Virus record (IMG/VR): IMGVR_UViG_3300050821_010761
Location: 1 to 64,000 of that record
DNA from: a virus
Length of the DNA: 64,000 nucleotides
Reading direction: 5' to 3' (one strand)
The notes beneath the pieces are model-generated. The model had not been told where the DNA came from. It ran no database searches and saw only the letters and a program-made list of their open reading frames with translations. Each line of letters starts with the position of its first letter. The first letter of the stretch is position 1. Below are positions 7,875 to 17,675 of the stretch, in pieces. A program made the translations under genes and the position numbers.

Positions 7875-10514
7875 ATGGGTTTTGATACTCTAAGTGACCA
7901 GAACAACAACCTTATTGACCCAAGCGTCAATAATGTAATCCCAGCTTCTAGCCTTTCTTCTTTACTAGGAACTCCTGGCGTTAATGCCGCCAGAAATACC
8001 CCTCTGGCGTGGCAATCAAGTTCTATTACTAGTCCTTTTTTTCAATTCATTAATATTGATCCGACTAGATGGAATCAGCTATATCCATATCGTTTGTTGG
8101 TTATTGATGTCACGAATAATAATCTGGTCGTCAATGGCGGCAAACCATCTGATTTAGCGATCAATGTTACTAAGGGTAACGGCACAACTACTGTGATTGA
8201 TTATCAAGGTTTTGGTGCTCAATGGGCATTTGAATTGCCGATCACGCCCCAACAATTGACTATTCAGGATATGTTTTCTATTAGCACTTCTGCTACACTC
8301 AGAGGAGTCATAGAAGAACACAACGGCGTAAAATTCAAGATGATAAATGCTGCAGGAACGATGGGCATCTGGCCTGGTCGGGGAAGCGTAGTTGCTCCTC
8401 CAACTAGTCCATCAATTCTGCAGTCAGTATTCGGCGGCACTCTAGAAGCGTTTGGTAATTTGGCAAATCAGGTGCAGGCTACCATCAATGTCGCCACTGG
8501 TAAATCAGCCGCTCCCAAACCAATCACTCCGCTTCCAGAAACGTCCACGAATGGATTAGTTAGCACTGGTTATTATTCCGCAATGAAACTTCAGCAATTT
8601 CTTGAGCAGTATGCTGAAGCAAAAAAGAATCCTGCTAATGCTGGATGGCGATTAGTATTTGATATACCAAAACAGAATCAGTCTTATATCGTTACGCCGA
8701 TGCAGTTTAATTGGCAACAATCTCAAGCTAAAAGTATGGAGATCTTGTATTCTTTCCAGCTTAAAGCGTGGAGACGAATCGATCTACAAAACGTACCATT
8801 TGTTGCCGAGCCTGGAGTTTCTCCATTAACTCCTGGAATCCTACAGAGAGTGTTAAATACACTCTACCAAGCTCAAGTTACGGTTGCTGCAGCAACCAAT
8901 TTGATTGGGGCAGTAAAAAGTGACGTTGAGGCTCCTATCACCGCATTGCAGCAGACTACTTTGTTGGTGAAAGGTATCGCTGGTGCGGTAATTACAGCTG
9001 CAGATCTTCCACAACAATTAATAAGTGATTATAAAAGTGCTATCGGTAATGCCTTAAATGCATTAAGTCTAAACAGTTTGACTGGTCAAGCTAATAATAA
9101 TCCAACGGTTACTACTTCTTTGAAGAATTTACAGAAAAGCTATCAACAAACCGAAGGTTTGAGTATTACGGCTGTAGGCAATGGACAATTAGGAACTACG
9201 TCTTCTCAGAGTCAGCCATCTAATCCTGCTTTGAATATTTTTAGTCAACCAGCTGTTAATTTTCTATTGTTCGATCAAGTACCAGTTAACAGTCTGGTAT
9301 TAACTACCGCGCAACAAGCGGCTGTACAAACTGCTATTAACAACGCAAATGCCCTGACTGTGGCAGATTTGAAAGGTTTCAGAGCCACCATACAAACTTT
9401 GGCCTTACAGCTTTCCAACAACTTTGGAACGGGAGACGCATTCGTTAGCACTGTCTATAATCTTCCAGCGCCCATTACTCGCGTTACTCCAATTTCAATC
9501 ACCAACTATGAAATCTTAGACGCCCTATACGATACTATGTTGGCCTATGATTTATTGACTGCATCAACTCAGATTGACGATAATACCACGCAAACAAATA
9601 TGGAATACGTTGCTGGATTGGCTGCCACGTCTGGTATTGAATTTACTGTACCCAACAGCAAAATTATTGTACCAGTTCCTTTTGGTTTAACGGTTGAAGG
9701 AATTGCCTCCAGATATCTTGGTGATCCACAAAGATGGATTGAAATTGTTACATTAAATAATTTAAAAGAACCGTATATCGACGAAAACGGATTTCAGCTT
9801 CCTTTATTATCAAATGCGAACGGAAATTATGTGACTGTTTCGAGTGCAACGAATTTATTCTTAGGTCAAGCTGTAACCCTTTTAGGTATTGGACAAACGC
9901 CTTCTGCTCGGCTGATCTTAGATATTGATCAACTTTCTGCCACTAGCGTTTTATTAACATTAGATGGCCTGCCAAATTTAGACAATTTTACGACTGCAAA
10001 TGCCGCTTATGTACAGGCTTATTTGCCTGGGACAGTGAATAGTCAGCAAAAAATTTACATTCCCAGTGCCCTTCCAGTGCCAGATGTGCCAAATGTAGTA
10101 GTGCCTCCCATAGCTTCTGCCGATCCTCTAAGCGGCCTTAGTGAAGTAGATCTTTTGCTGACGGATTCTGGCGATATAGCTATCAATGTTTTTGGTGACT
10201 TCCGTTATTCCTATGGAATGACAAACGTGATTCAGGCTTTGAGAATCAAATTTGGTAGTGTTCAGGGAACCATACTAACGCACCCAGAGTTTGGTCTTGG
10301 CGTCCGACCTGGAACTATCAACTCAGATTTACAGGTTCAGGATTTGTATAATTCTATCAGCCAATTGATCGCTGCGGATAGTAGATTCGCTGGTATATCG
10401 AGTTTACAGATAGTTTTGGATGGTCCCACACTTACTATTAACCTTGGAGTAGTCCTAGCTGGTACTAATGGGGTATTCCCCCTTTCTTTCACTCTTAATC
10501 CTGCTGTAAGCTAA
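7875..10514 (+). CDS. Baseplate wedge protein with LysM-like and gp25-like domains
   Basis: An 879-residue protein. The N-terminal 280 residues are beta-rich; a passage around 255-300 (NWQQSQAKSMEILYSFQLKAWRR) resembles tail proteins that bind the tube end. Residues about 330-590 are Ala/Gln/Asn-rich and probably helical. Residues about 596-640 look like a LysM-type baseplate module (FGLTVEGIASRYLGDPQRWIEI). Residues about 758-879 match the gp25/gpW-type wedge domain (DIAINVFGDFRYSYGMTNVI, HPEFGLGVRPG). In other phages LysM protein and gp25 are separate, so this is a fusion. In contractile tails gp25 joins the wedge to the sheath. The baseplate-J-like gene follows 53 bases later, which fits the usual gp25-gpJ pairing. 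Confidence 0.7.
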   Translation: MGFDTLSDQNNNLIDPSVNNVIPASSLSSLLGTPGVNAARNTPLAWQSSSITSPFFQFINIDPTRWNQLYPYRLLVIDVTNNNLVVNGGKPSDLAINVTKGNGTTTVIDYQGFGAQWAFELPITPQQLTIQDMFSISTSATLRGVIEEHNGVKFKMINAAGTMGIWPGRGSVVAPPTSPSILQSVFGGTLEAFGNLANQVQATINVATGKSAAPKPITPLPETSTNGLVSTGYYSAMKLQQFLEQYAEAKKNPANAGWRLVFDIPKQNQSYIVTPMQFNWQQSQAKSMEILYSFQLKAWRRIDLQNVPFVAEPGVSPLTPGILQRVLNTLYQAQVTVAAATNLIGAVKSDVEAPITALQQTTLLVKGIAGAVITAADLPQQLISDYKSAIGNALNALSLNSLTGQANNNPTVTTSLKNLQKSYQQTEGLSITAVGNGQLGTTSSQSQPSNPALNIFSQPAVNFLLFDQVPVNSLVLTTAQQAAVQTAINNANALTVADLKGFRATIQTLALQLSNNFGTGDAFVSTVYNLPAPITRVTPISITNYEILDALYDTMLAYDLLTASTQIDDNTTQTNMEYVAGLAATSGIEFTVPNSKIIVPVPFGLTVEGIASRYLGDPQRWIEIVTLNNLKEPYIDENGFQLPLLSNANGNYVTVSSATNLFLGQAVTLLGIGQTPSARLILDIDQLSATSVLLTLDGLPNLDNFTTANAAYVQAYLPGTVNSQQKIYIPSALPVPDVPNVVVPPIASADPLSGLSEVDLLLTDSGDIAINVFGDFRYSYGMTNVIQALRIKFGSVQGTILTHPEFGLGVRPGTINSDLQVQDLYNSISQLIAADSRFAGISSLQIVLDGPTLTINLGVVLAGTNGVFPLSFTLNPAVS

Positions 10515-10515
10515 C

Positions 10516-10547
10516 GTGATAGACACATGAAAACAATAGGAATCTTT
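10516..10547 (+). promoter_or_regulatory. Weak copy of the candidate phage element
   Basis: In the 53-base gap before the J-like gene, GTGATA (10516-10521) is followed by AATCTTTA (10541-10548). This echoes the GTGATATATCA plus CAATCTTAT pairs upstream of 7875 and 21703, with nearly the same spacing as the latter (25 versus 27 bases), but the palindrome is incomplete. It may be a degenerate copy or chance. Confidence 0.25.
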
Positions 10548-10567
10548 AAGGTTACACGGAGTCAATA

Positions 10568-13500
10568 ATGCCATCGAGCAACGTTCCACAGCCAGAATCA
10601 TATGAGCAGTTGCTAGGCGATGCCCTATCGAGCTACGCTGCAGCAGTAGGAATCTCAGACTTCAATGTAGGAAGTGCGGTTACGTCATTTTTCGAGGTTT
10701 GTGCGTTAATGACCGCTCGATCTAGCGGCGATATATTCCAGATCTTGACCGATTATAGCGTTATTAGAGCGACTGGTTCAGCTCTACAACTGTTGGCTAC
10801 AGAAAATGGCATCACGCCGATCACCGCCACGCCAGCAACTGGTTATGTAACTATTACCGATTTAAGTTTTAATGTAATTTCTACACAAGTTTACGCTGGA
10901 ACCCCTTCTCCAAATATTGGCTCAACTACCATCAATGTCGGTAATGCATCGTTGTTTCCTTCAACTGGATCAGTTTATATCGGTCGTGGAACTCCCAATG
11001 TCGAAGGGCCGATTTCTTATGGCGGAGTATCAATTGCTTTGATTGGAAGTACGATGACTTCATCTAACGTCATTACTGGCATTCCTTCCACTGCGAATTT
11101 GTTAGTTGGTTATCCCATTTTCTCTCCGAACAACGCAGGTCTAATTCCAGCTGGTGCAGTTATTACGTCCATCGATTCTGCGACACAAATACATATCAGT
11201 TTACCAGCTACTGGAATGGTGGTTGGCGCCTCATTGACTTACCAAACTCCTCCTGTGCAAACTGGTAATTTCTGGACAATCACTCTTAATGCCGCAACAG
11301 TAAAATATCATAACGTAGGTGAGACTGTAGTACTAGCTCAAGGTGGAAACAGATCCATCCCCGTAAATACCATTGTTGTAGCTCCAGCAATAGGCGGAAA
11401 TCCAAATATTCAATATGCAGTAACAACTTCCGCTATTATTTTGGATGGTCAAACAACGGTCTCCAATGTTCCAGTCACAGCCCAATTAGCTGGCTCTTCT
11501 GGTAACGTTCCAGCTGGTACTATCAATAGTTTTGCTGCCAATCCTCCAGGTTTACCAAATGCATCGGTAACTAATCCTTTATCATTTTCCACTGGTCAAG
11601 ATAACGAGACTGATAATTCTCTAAGAACCAGAATCATGGCGAAACTGTCATCTATCGGTCTTGGTACGGCTTACGCAGTAGAAAGTGGAGTCATTGGAGC
11701 ACAAGCTTCAGATGAACCAGGCGCAACATTGGTCAGCGACGATCTATTGATCACTTCATATGGTTCTATTTTGTATATTGATGATGGAACTGGTTATGAA
11801 GCTAAATTTGCTGGTGTTGGCTTAGAATCTATCGTTAGTAGCGCAATCGGCGGCGAACAGTATTTCCAACTCGTCACTGGTGGACGCCAAGCCCCTGTAG
11901 CAAAAGCTTTCTTGATCAGCACCTTAGGCGCGCCATTCGCTCTGACTGGCGGTGATAGCCTTGCTGTGGTAGTTGGTGGAACTACTTATCAACATAATTT
12001 TGCTACTTCTGATTTTCGAACACCAAACAGCGCAACGGCATATGAAGTTGCAGCCAGCATAAATGCTGATACGGCACTTGGGTTTTCTGCCACAACCTCT
12101 GGTGGAGGCACCTATGTTGTAATTTCTGGAAAAGCAGAAGGCCACGATAATATCCAGACAACTACTCCTATTACCGAGGGAAGGAATGCCGCAGTACAGC
12201 TAGGATTTCCTTCTAGTCAATATCAGACTCTGCGTCTATATTTGAATAATATTCCATTGACAGAAGATGGTAACACCGCCACTGTTTCCACTACCGATCA
12301 AGCTCTTTGGTCCGCGTCCATAACGAATGGCGATACGCTTGTTTTGTCGGTTGACGATACTGCCGCGATCACTTACACTTTCTTGGATTCAGATTTCATT
12401 GCAACTGGCCTTTATACTAGCGTCTCCTCCATCAATTCTTTGGCTTCATGGGTCGAAGTATTTAATAACAAATTAACGGGCATTACTGCACAGATCGTTG
12501 GATCACAAATCGCTATCACCAGTAACTTATTAGCTAGTAATCGCGCATCCGTAGTAATAGAGCCGTCTTCCACTCTAGTTACGAAGGGAATGTTTGCTAC
12601 TTCGGTTGGATTGAGTTCTCAAGGTGCGGCTTCCGATTATACCTTAGATCGTAATACTGCTCAATTCCAATTAGTTACTCCTCTCAAAGCTGGTGATCAA
12701 TTATCGGCTGGCAGTACTGAAACTCAAGCTAGATTAGAAAGTACGGAAATTTCTGGTGGATCGATCACTTTTACTGGTCCTGGATACATGTGGTTATTGA
12801 TCGATAACCCTGGTACGATAATTCAAACGGGCATTTTCCCAAATACTCTTTTGGGAGTATCTAAACCTTCTACCGACGTAATCAGATACAGTACCGATGT
12901 GGCCAATGCTTTTAATAATGTACAACCTGGAGACTATTTGATTGTATGGTCTACAGATCTCGTGTCAGCTAATAGATTAGAAGGTCACGTTCATGCTGTT
13001 ACCAATACTACTTTGGATGTAGTCGTAACTCCAGCCGAATATGCGGCTGCTGTACCAACCAGCGGAGTTACATTTACGCAAGGTTTTGTAGTTTTAAGAA
13101 GTTCTAGGGTTCCGCAGAAATTTGAGGTTACTGGACTTCCACAGCCATCTTTTCCAGCCACTCTTACTTTAGATCAAATTGCCGCAGCAATGCAAGCTCA
13201 GACTAATAGTTTGAATTTCAGTGTTCAATTGGAAGAGTTTCTAATCATGGCTACGAATAGCAATGATCCTACTAAGGGAGAGCTGTTAGTCGTGACCGCA
13301 GATTCCCAAGGACAATTACTAGGTTTCCCAGCTGGATCGACAGATACTACCACAGATTCTTTGATTGCTTTTTATGATAGCCAAGAATATGATGCACAAT
13401 TACCGTTGTTCGTTCATTCTACAATCTCCACTGGAACTGTGGCATATCCGCCAGATACCTATATCCAATCATTTGCTTCTAGTACAGATTTGACTGGAAG

Positions 13501-16500
13501 AAATCCGAACGAATTGATCTCGTTCCTGGAACCGTATGGCATACCAGATGCGCTCACCACTACTGGTAACATCGTCGCTTTGAGCAATCAGTTGACCAGT
13601 TTAGCATCAGTATCTGGCATATCATTTGGACAATTTATTGTTGGTAATGGTATACCAGTGGACACTACGGTATTATCCATTTCTGGTACTACGGTTACGA
13701 TGTCAAATAATGCAACGACTAATACGACTGGTGTCACAGTTACCTTTAATACTCTTGCTCCAGACGATCAAGCGTATGGCGAATATATTCAAGAATCGTA
13801 TCCGCCTCCGACTACGACCGTTAATATTTCTTATCCAGATTTATCTTCGAATTCTGATTTATTCGTTTCGAGGGATATTCGACGCTTACGAGGCACTGAC
13901 GGTCCAGTTCCCGATCGTTATTTTATCGCTAATCCACTTGATTTTGGCCCGACCGATACGATGGTCATAGTTTTAGATAACAATCCAAGTCTCGAAACGT
14001 TTGATGTGCCTTTATACAGACCAGCAACCACCAATACGACATTGGCAAATAACGCAACTACATTTAATGCATACGATACTGCTGCTGGACCTACAGCTAG
14101 TTTCGCAACAGATTTTGGCTCGACGTTTGACTTTTCCAATTTCAAGGTACTAATGAAAGCTAAGAGAGTGCTACTGGGTGGAACTCTTGGTAACCAGACC
14201 TCCTTATTATATCGATCGGCTGAATGGGGCACAAGTGGTACATACGTAAATGTTGGATACGTTTATCCTTCTGCTCCTAATTTACCAATAGGCAGCGTAG
14301 TAACTGTTAATGATATAACGACGATTTTAATTAGTTTGCAGAGTGGTGCTGCTATTTCGAGTGCAATCAATGCAAGTACGGAATGGAATATAACGGTCAC
14401 AGAAAATACGCCATCAGCTGGTATTGAACAAGTGACATACACTTGGAATGGAACGGGAACTGCTCCAGCTTTGACACTGAGTGGTGGCGAATACGTGAAC
14501 ATTACTACTGGTACAGAATTCGACGTCGCTAACACTGGTATATTTAGAGTTTCTACTGCAACTGGATTTACTCCAACTGCAACCTCCTTTAGTGTTCAGA
14601 TGGCTAATGGCACTGGCGTTGCGCAGACTAATGCCGCCACGAATATAAATGGCGCGATTACTTTCTATGCTTCTAATGCAACTACTGCTGCAGCTATCGC
14701 CGCTTATGTAAATTCCAGTCTTTCTCAGTATTTGACAGCTACTATCGTTAATGACGGTGGTACGACTGGTTCTGGTGTCGTAGTGTATAGCACTGCTGAA
14801 AATAGCAGTTTCGCTTATTCAACTGTTCAACTGATGGACGGCATCAACTGGATCGCTTATAACAATTTGACTGGATCTCCCCAGTTCGTTCTAAAGAAAT
14901 CGTTAGCTTATCCGTCTGACACTGGTTATGCATTTAACAATGGTGAACCTTTGATATTAAGTCCTACGACTATGGATCAGGTAAATAGATTCATCTCTAC
15001 TTTAGCTGTTAGTGGATTTACCACAGAAGGATCGGTATCTGTTGTTGATAGGGGAACCACCCTTGAACTAGCCACCCAAACCCTTGGCAGTGCTGGCGCC
15101 GTTCAGATTTTGGGCGGCCTTGGTAATGAATACGAAACACCAGTTTTGGGTTCCGCCACCAGAGTAAATAATTCATTGATGAATATAACTGTCAATAGTG
15201 TTGCTGGTCAAGGCATCAACAGCGATCAGTGGTTTAGATTACAAGCTACTAGCGCTCAAGCGAAAGAAACGCTGGTATCATCTAATACCAGCGTTACGAT
15301 AATTCCAAATTCCCCAATTGTCGGTCAATCTACTATTCAATTACTTAATCAAGAACTCAACCAACGATATTTTGGTAAACCAAGAAATAACGTCAGAGTT
15401 CAAGGGGACACTTTCAGGATAGAAAAACAGGGATCATTAGCATGTTTAAGTTGGAATCCGAACAGTGGAAGTAGTCCAATGTTCGAAACCAACGTCAATT
15501 TCAATGCTTCAGGAGGCGGTACACTCAATGTTGCTCCTGTTACTGGCTTACCAGATGAATTGCAGTATATCATATTGACTGGTGCGGCTAATTTTACGGA
15601 ACTTTCCATAAATGATCTTGTGACGATATCTGGAATGCCAAATCCCGTAAATAACGGTACGTTCCTGGTTACTGGAGTTTCCAGCAATGGAACAATTCTT
15701 CAAGTATTGAACCCTAATGGCGAAGCTGAATATTCTTCTGGCACTTTTACATTTACTGGACCGACGACTTCTGGAGATCAATTCGTAATTGGTGCCACTA
15801 CTTTGGTGGCTGGAACTAATTTTGCTATCGGCGGTACTGCTGGTCAAACAGCCGCAAACTTCTCTGCTGCTGCTGGAACCGTACCTGGAGTGACTTCTTC
15901 AGTTAGTGGCGATGTAGTTACTATTACCGCCACTTCACCGAGTGCCTCAATTGCTATTTCTACTAATTCTTCTGAAGCTACTGCAAGCGGCGCATCTTTG
16001 ACTGGTGCTCCGTATACTGGAAGTACTTTTTCAGCGACAATTGGAGTCACAGAAGGCGACACCGTTATTATTGGTGCCCCATTTAATGTACTTAATCAGG
16101 GTCAATTTAGAGTTATTCGAGAATACAATAACAGTATTTGGTTTGAAAACTCTAATATGGTTCAAGAAGAAGTAACGCTACCGTATAATCCAGTGGCGAT
16201 CACTTTTGATAATACTACCTCTTTTAACGTTAATGCGAGCGGAAATTCTTTCTACTTAAGTTGGAATTATGGAGTTGGCACACAGCCACAACTAGGATTT
16301 GCGCAAGTTGGTGATATCATCACGCTTTCTGGATCAGAATGGTCTGCTGGAAATCGAGGCAGTTTCATGATCACCAATTCTGGTACGGCTCTCCAGCAAA
16401 TCACTTCCTTCAATATGCCATCTGGACTTCAATTCGCTTCTAGCGGTCCAGGACAATACTTCCGATTATATAATGCTGGAAATATCAGTCCTTCGCCATA

Positions 16501-17674
16501 CTACGTATGGTTTAATGTGACTGGAGGTTCCAATACGGATCCAGCTCCTGGTGGCACTGGATTGGAAGTTACTATTACTTCTTCTTTTACTGCTCAACAG
16601 GTTGCCGCAGCTGCAGCCGCAGTCATTTTGGCAGCAAACAGTGGAGCAGATTTCACCACTTCCTCGGCAAATGGAGTATTGACAGTAACTACTACTGGGT
16701 TTGATACAACTATGTCAGCAGTAAATGGTACGATGCCTTCACCTTTTGCTATCACTATTGTACAAACTGGTCAAACCACTTTCTTGGAAGCAATTAATCC
16801 TTCTGCAGTCAGTCAATCGACAGTATTAGTAACGACTCCTTCTACGGATCTATTGCTAAATAGACCTCAAATGGTATTTTATGAGTATGAAGCTACTGTA
16901 CCTGGAGATATTTTAAATCTTACTAGCAGCAATTTCTTAACCGCAAACGTTGGAACGTGGACAATCTTCAAAGTTTTAAACGAATCGGAAGCGATCGTAA
17001 CTGGTACCATGACTGCTGTTTCTAATGTTAGCTTAAATAACATAATATCTTCTTTTTTCATAGCAGAAGGTGTACCTTACTACGGATACAAACATGTGTT
17101 ATTTACTGCTACACAACCTGGTGCACCTACAGATACCCTAGTAACTTTTACTACGAATGCTCAAGTCGATAAGATCGATCAGGCTGGCGGCGTACAGCTT
17201 ACAGCATTGAACAAGTTGAACTATAATACAGTCATAAAATTGGGTATCGATAGCTATAGGTACAATACTGGCTTGATAGCAGAAGCCAATCGTATTATTT
17301 ATGGAGATCCACGGGATAATTTAACTTATCCTGGTATTGGAGCCGCTGGTACGGACATCTTTGTGACTCCGCCCCTTATTTTAAGGATTCAGATTGATCT
17401 GGACATCAGATTAAACACTGGCGTTCCATTTGCACAAACTGCTCAACAGGTTCAGGATTCCGTTTCTTCATTGATTAATGCTAATCCACTTGGTCAATCT
17501 ATATCGATTAGTTCTATCATCAGTGCTGTTCAGGCAATACCAGGTATCATTTCTGTGGCCGTAAGTTTCCCCGCTTTCAGTCCAACGAATGATCTAATTA
17601 CTTTGGTAACTGGGCAAAAGGCATATATCGTCGATCCTACAACTGACATTACAGTCGGCTTAATAGGAAGCTAA
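10568..17674 (+). CDS. Giant baseplate J-like protein with inserted repeat modules
   Basis: A 2368-residue protein. The N terminus (PESYEQLLGDALSSYAAAVG ... SGDIFQILTDYSVIRATGSA) is typical of gpJ/gp6-like wedge proteins, residues about 337-380 match the J core (DNETDNSLRTRIMAKLSS), and residues about 2240-2368 match the J C-terminal domain (IQIDLDIRLNTGVPFAQTAQ). Normal J proteins are some 300-650 residues long; here about 1850 residues lie between core and C-terminal domain. This part consists of Thr/Ser/Gly/Asn-rich beta modules, several repeated within the protein and in the fibre gene at 21703. One repeat type is at residues about 168-222 and 996-1062. The protein should form the baseplate wedge ring; the extra modules could be decorations, fibre docking sites or adhesins. 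The frame is intact throughout. Confidence 0.75.
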   Translation: MPSSNVPQPESYEQLLGDALSSYAAAVGISDFNVGSAVTSFFEVCALMTARSSGDIFQILTDYSVIRATGSALQLLATENGITPITATPATGYVTITDLSFNVISTQVYAGTPSPNIGSTTINVGNASLFPSTGSVYIGRGTPNVEGPISYGGVSIALIGSTMTSSNVITGIPSTANLLVGYPIFSPNNAGLIPAGAVITSIDSATQIHISLPATGMVVGASLTYQTPPVQTGNFWTITLNAATVKYHNVGETVVLAQGGNRSIPVNTIVVAPAIGGNPNIQYAVTTSAIILDGQTTVSNVPVTAQLAGSSGNVPAGTINSFAANPPGLPNASVTNPLSFSTGQDNETDNSLRTRIMAKLSSIGLGTAYAVESGVIGAQASDEPGATLVSDDLLITSYGSILYIDDGTGYEAKFAGVGLESIVSSAIGGEQYFQLVTGGRQAPVAKAFLISTLGAPFALTGGDSLAVVVGGTTYQHNFATSDFRTPNSATAYEVAASINADTALGFSATTSGGGTYVVISGKAEGHDNIQTTTPITEGRNAAVQLGFPSSQYQTLRLYLNNIPLTEDGNTATVSTTDQALWSASITNGDTLVLSVDDTAAITYTFLDSDFIATGLYTSVSSINSLASWVEVFNNKLTGITAQIVGSQIAITSNLLASNRASVVIEPSSTLVTKGMFATSVGLSSQGAASDYTLDRNTAQFQLVTPLKAGDQLSAGSTETQARLESTEISGGSITFTGPGYMWLLIDNPGTIIQTGIFPNTLLGVSKPSTDVIRYSTDVANAFNNVQPGDYLIVWSTDLVSANRLEGHVHAVTNTTLDVVVTPAEYAAAVPTSGVTFTQGFVVLRSSRVPQKFEVTGLPQPSFPATLTLDQIAAAMQAQTNSLNFSVQLEEFLIMATNSNDPTKGELLVVTADSQGQLLGFPAGSTDTTTDSLIAFYDSQEYDAQLPLFVHSTISTGTVAYPPDTYIQSFASSTDLTGRNPNELISFLEPYGIPDALTTTGNIVALSNQLTSLASVSGISFGQFIVGNGIPVDTTVLSISGTTVTMSNNATTNTTGVTVTFNTLAPDDQAYGEYIQESYPPPTTTVNISYPDLSSNSDLFVSRDIRRLRGTDGPVPDRYFIANPLDFGPTDTMVIVLDNNPSLETFDVPLYRPATTNTTLANNATTFNAYDTAAGPTASFATDFGSTFDFSNFKVLMKAKRVLLGGTLGNQTSLLYRSAEWGTSGTYVNVGYVYPSAPNLPIGSVVTVNDITTILISLQSGAAISSAINASTEWNITVTENTPSAGIEQVTYTWNGTGTAPALTLSGGEYVNITTGTEFDVANTGIFRVSTATGFTPTATSFSVQMANGTGVAQTNAATNINGAITFYASNATTAAAIAAYVNSSLSQYLTATIVNDGGTTGSGVVVYSTAENSSFAYSTVQLMDGINWIAYNNLTGSPQFVLKKSLAYPSDTGYAFNNGEPLILSPTTMDQVNRFISTLAVSGFTTEGSVSVVDRGTTLELATQTLGSAGAVQILGGLGNEYETPVLGSATRVNNSLMNITVNSVAGQGINSDQWFRLQATSAQAKETLVSSNTSVTIIPNSPIVGQSTIQLLNQELNQRYFGKPRNNVRVQGDTFRIEKQGSLACLSWNPNSGSSPMFETNVNFNASGGGTLNVAPVTGLPDELQYIILTGAANFTELSINDLVTISGMPNPVNNGTFLVTGVSSNGTILQVLNPNGEAEYSSGTFTFTGPTTSGDQFVIGATTLVAGTNFAIGGTAGQTAANFSAAAGTVPGVTSSVSGDVVTITATSPSASIAISTNSSEATASGASLTGAPYTGSTFSATIGVTEGDTVIIGAPFNVLNQGQFRVIREYNNSIWFENSNMVQEEVTLPYNPVAITFDNTTSFNVNASGNSFYLSWNYGVGTQPQLGFAQVGDIITLSGSEWSAGNRGSFMITNSGTALQQITSFNMPSGLQFASSGPGQYFRLYNAGNISPSPYYVWFNVTGGSNTDPAPGGTGLEVTITSSFTAQQVAAAAAAVILAANSGADFTTSSANGVLTVTTTGFDTTMSAVNGTMPSPFAITIVQTGQTTFLEAINPSAVSQSTVLVTTPSTDLLLNRPQMVFYEYEATVPGDILNLTSSNFLTANVGTWTIFKVLNESEAIVTGTMTAVSNVSLNNIISSFFIAEGVPYYGYKHVLFTATQPGAPTDTLVTFTTNAQVDKIDQAGGVQLTALNKLNYNTVIKLGIDSYRYNTGLIAEANRIIYGDPRDNLTYPGIGAAGTDIFVTPPLILRIQIDLDIRLNTGVPFAQTAQQVQDSVSSLINANPLGQSISISSIISAVQAIPGIISVAVSFPAFSPTNDLITLVTGQKAYIVDPTTDITVGLIGS

Positions 17675-17675
17675 C

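Noticed and set aside
10515-10567. Terminator before the J-like gene
   Set aside because: No stable inverted repeat was found there; only the weak regulatory-element copy.
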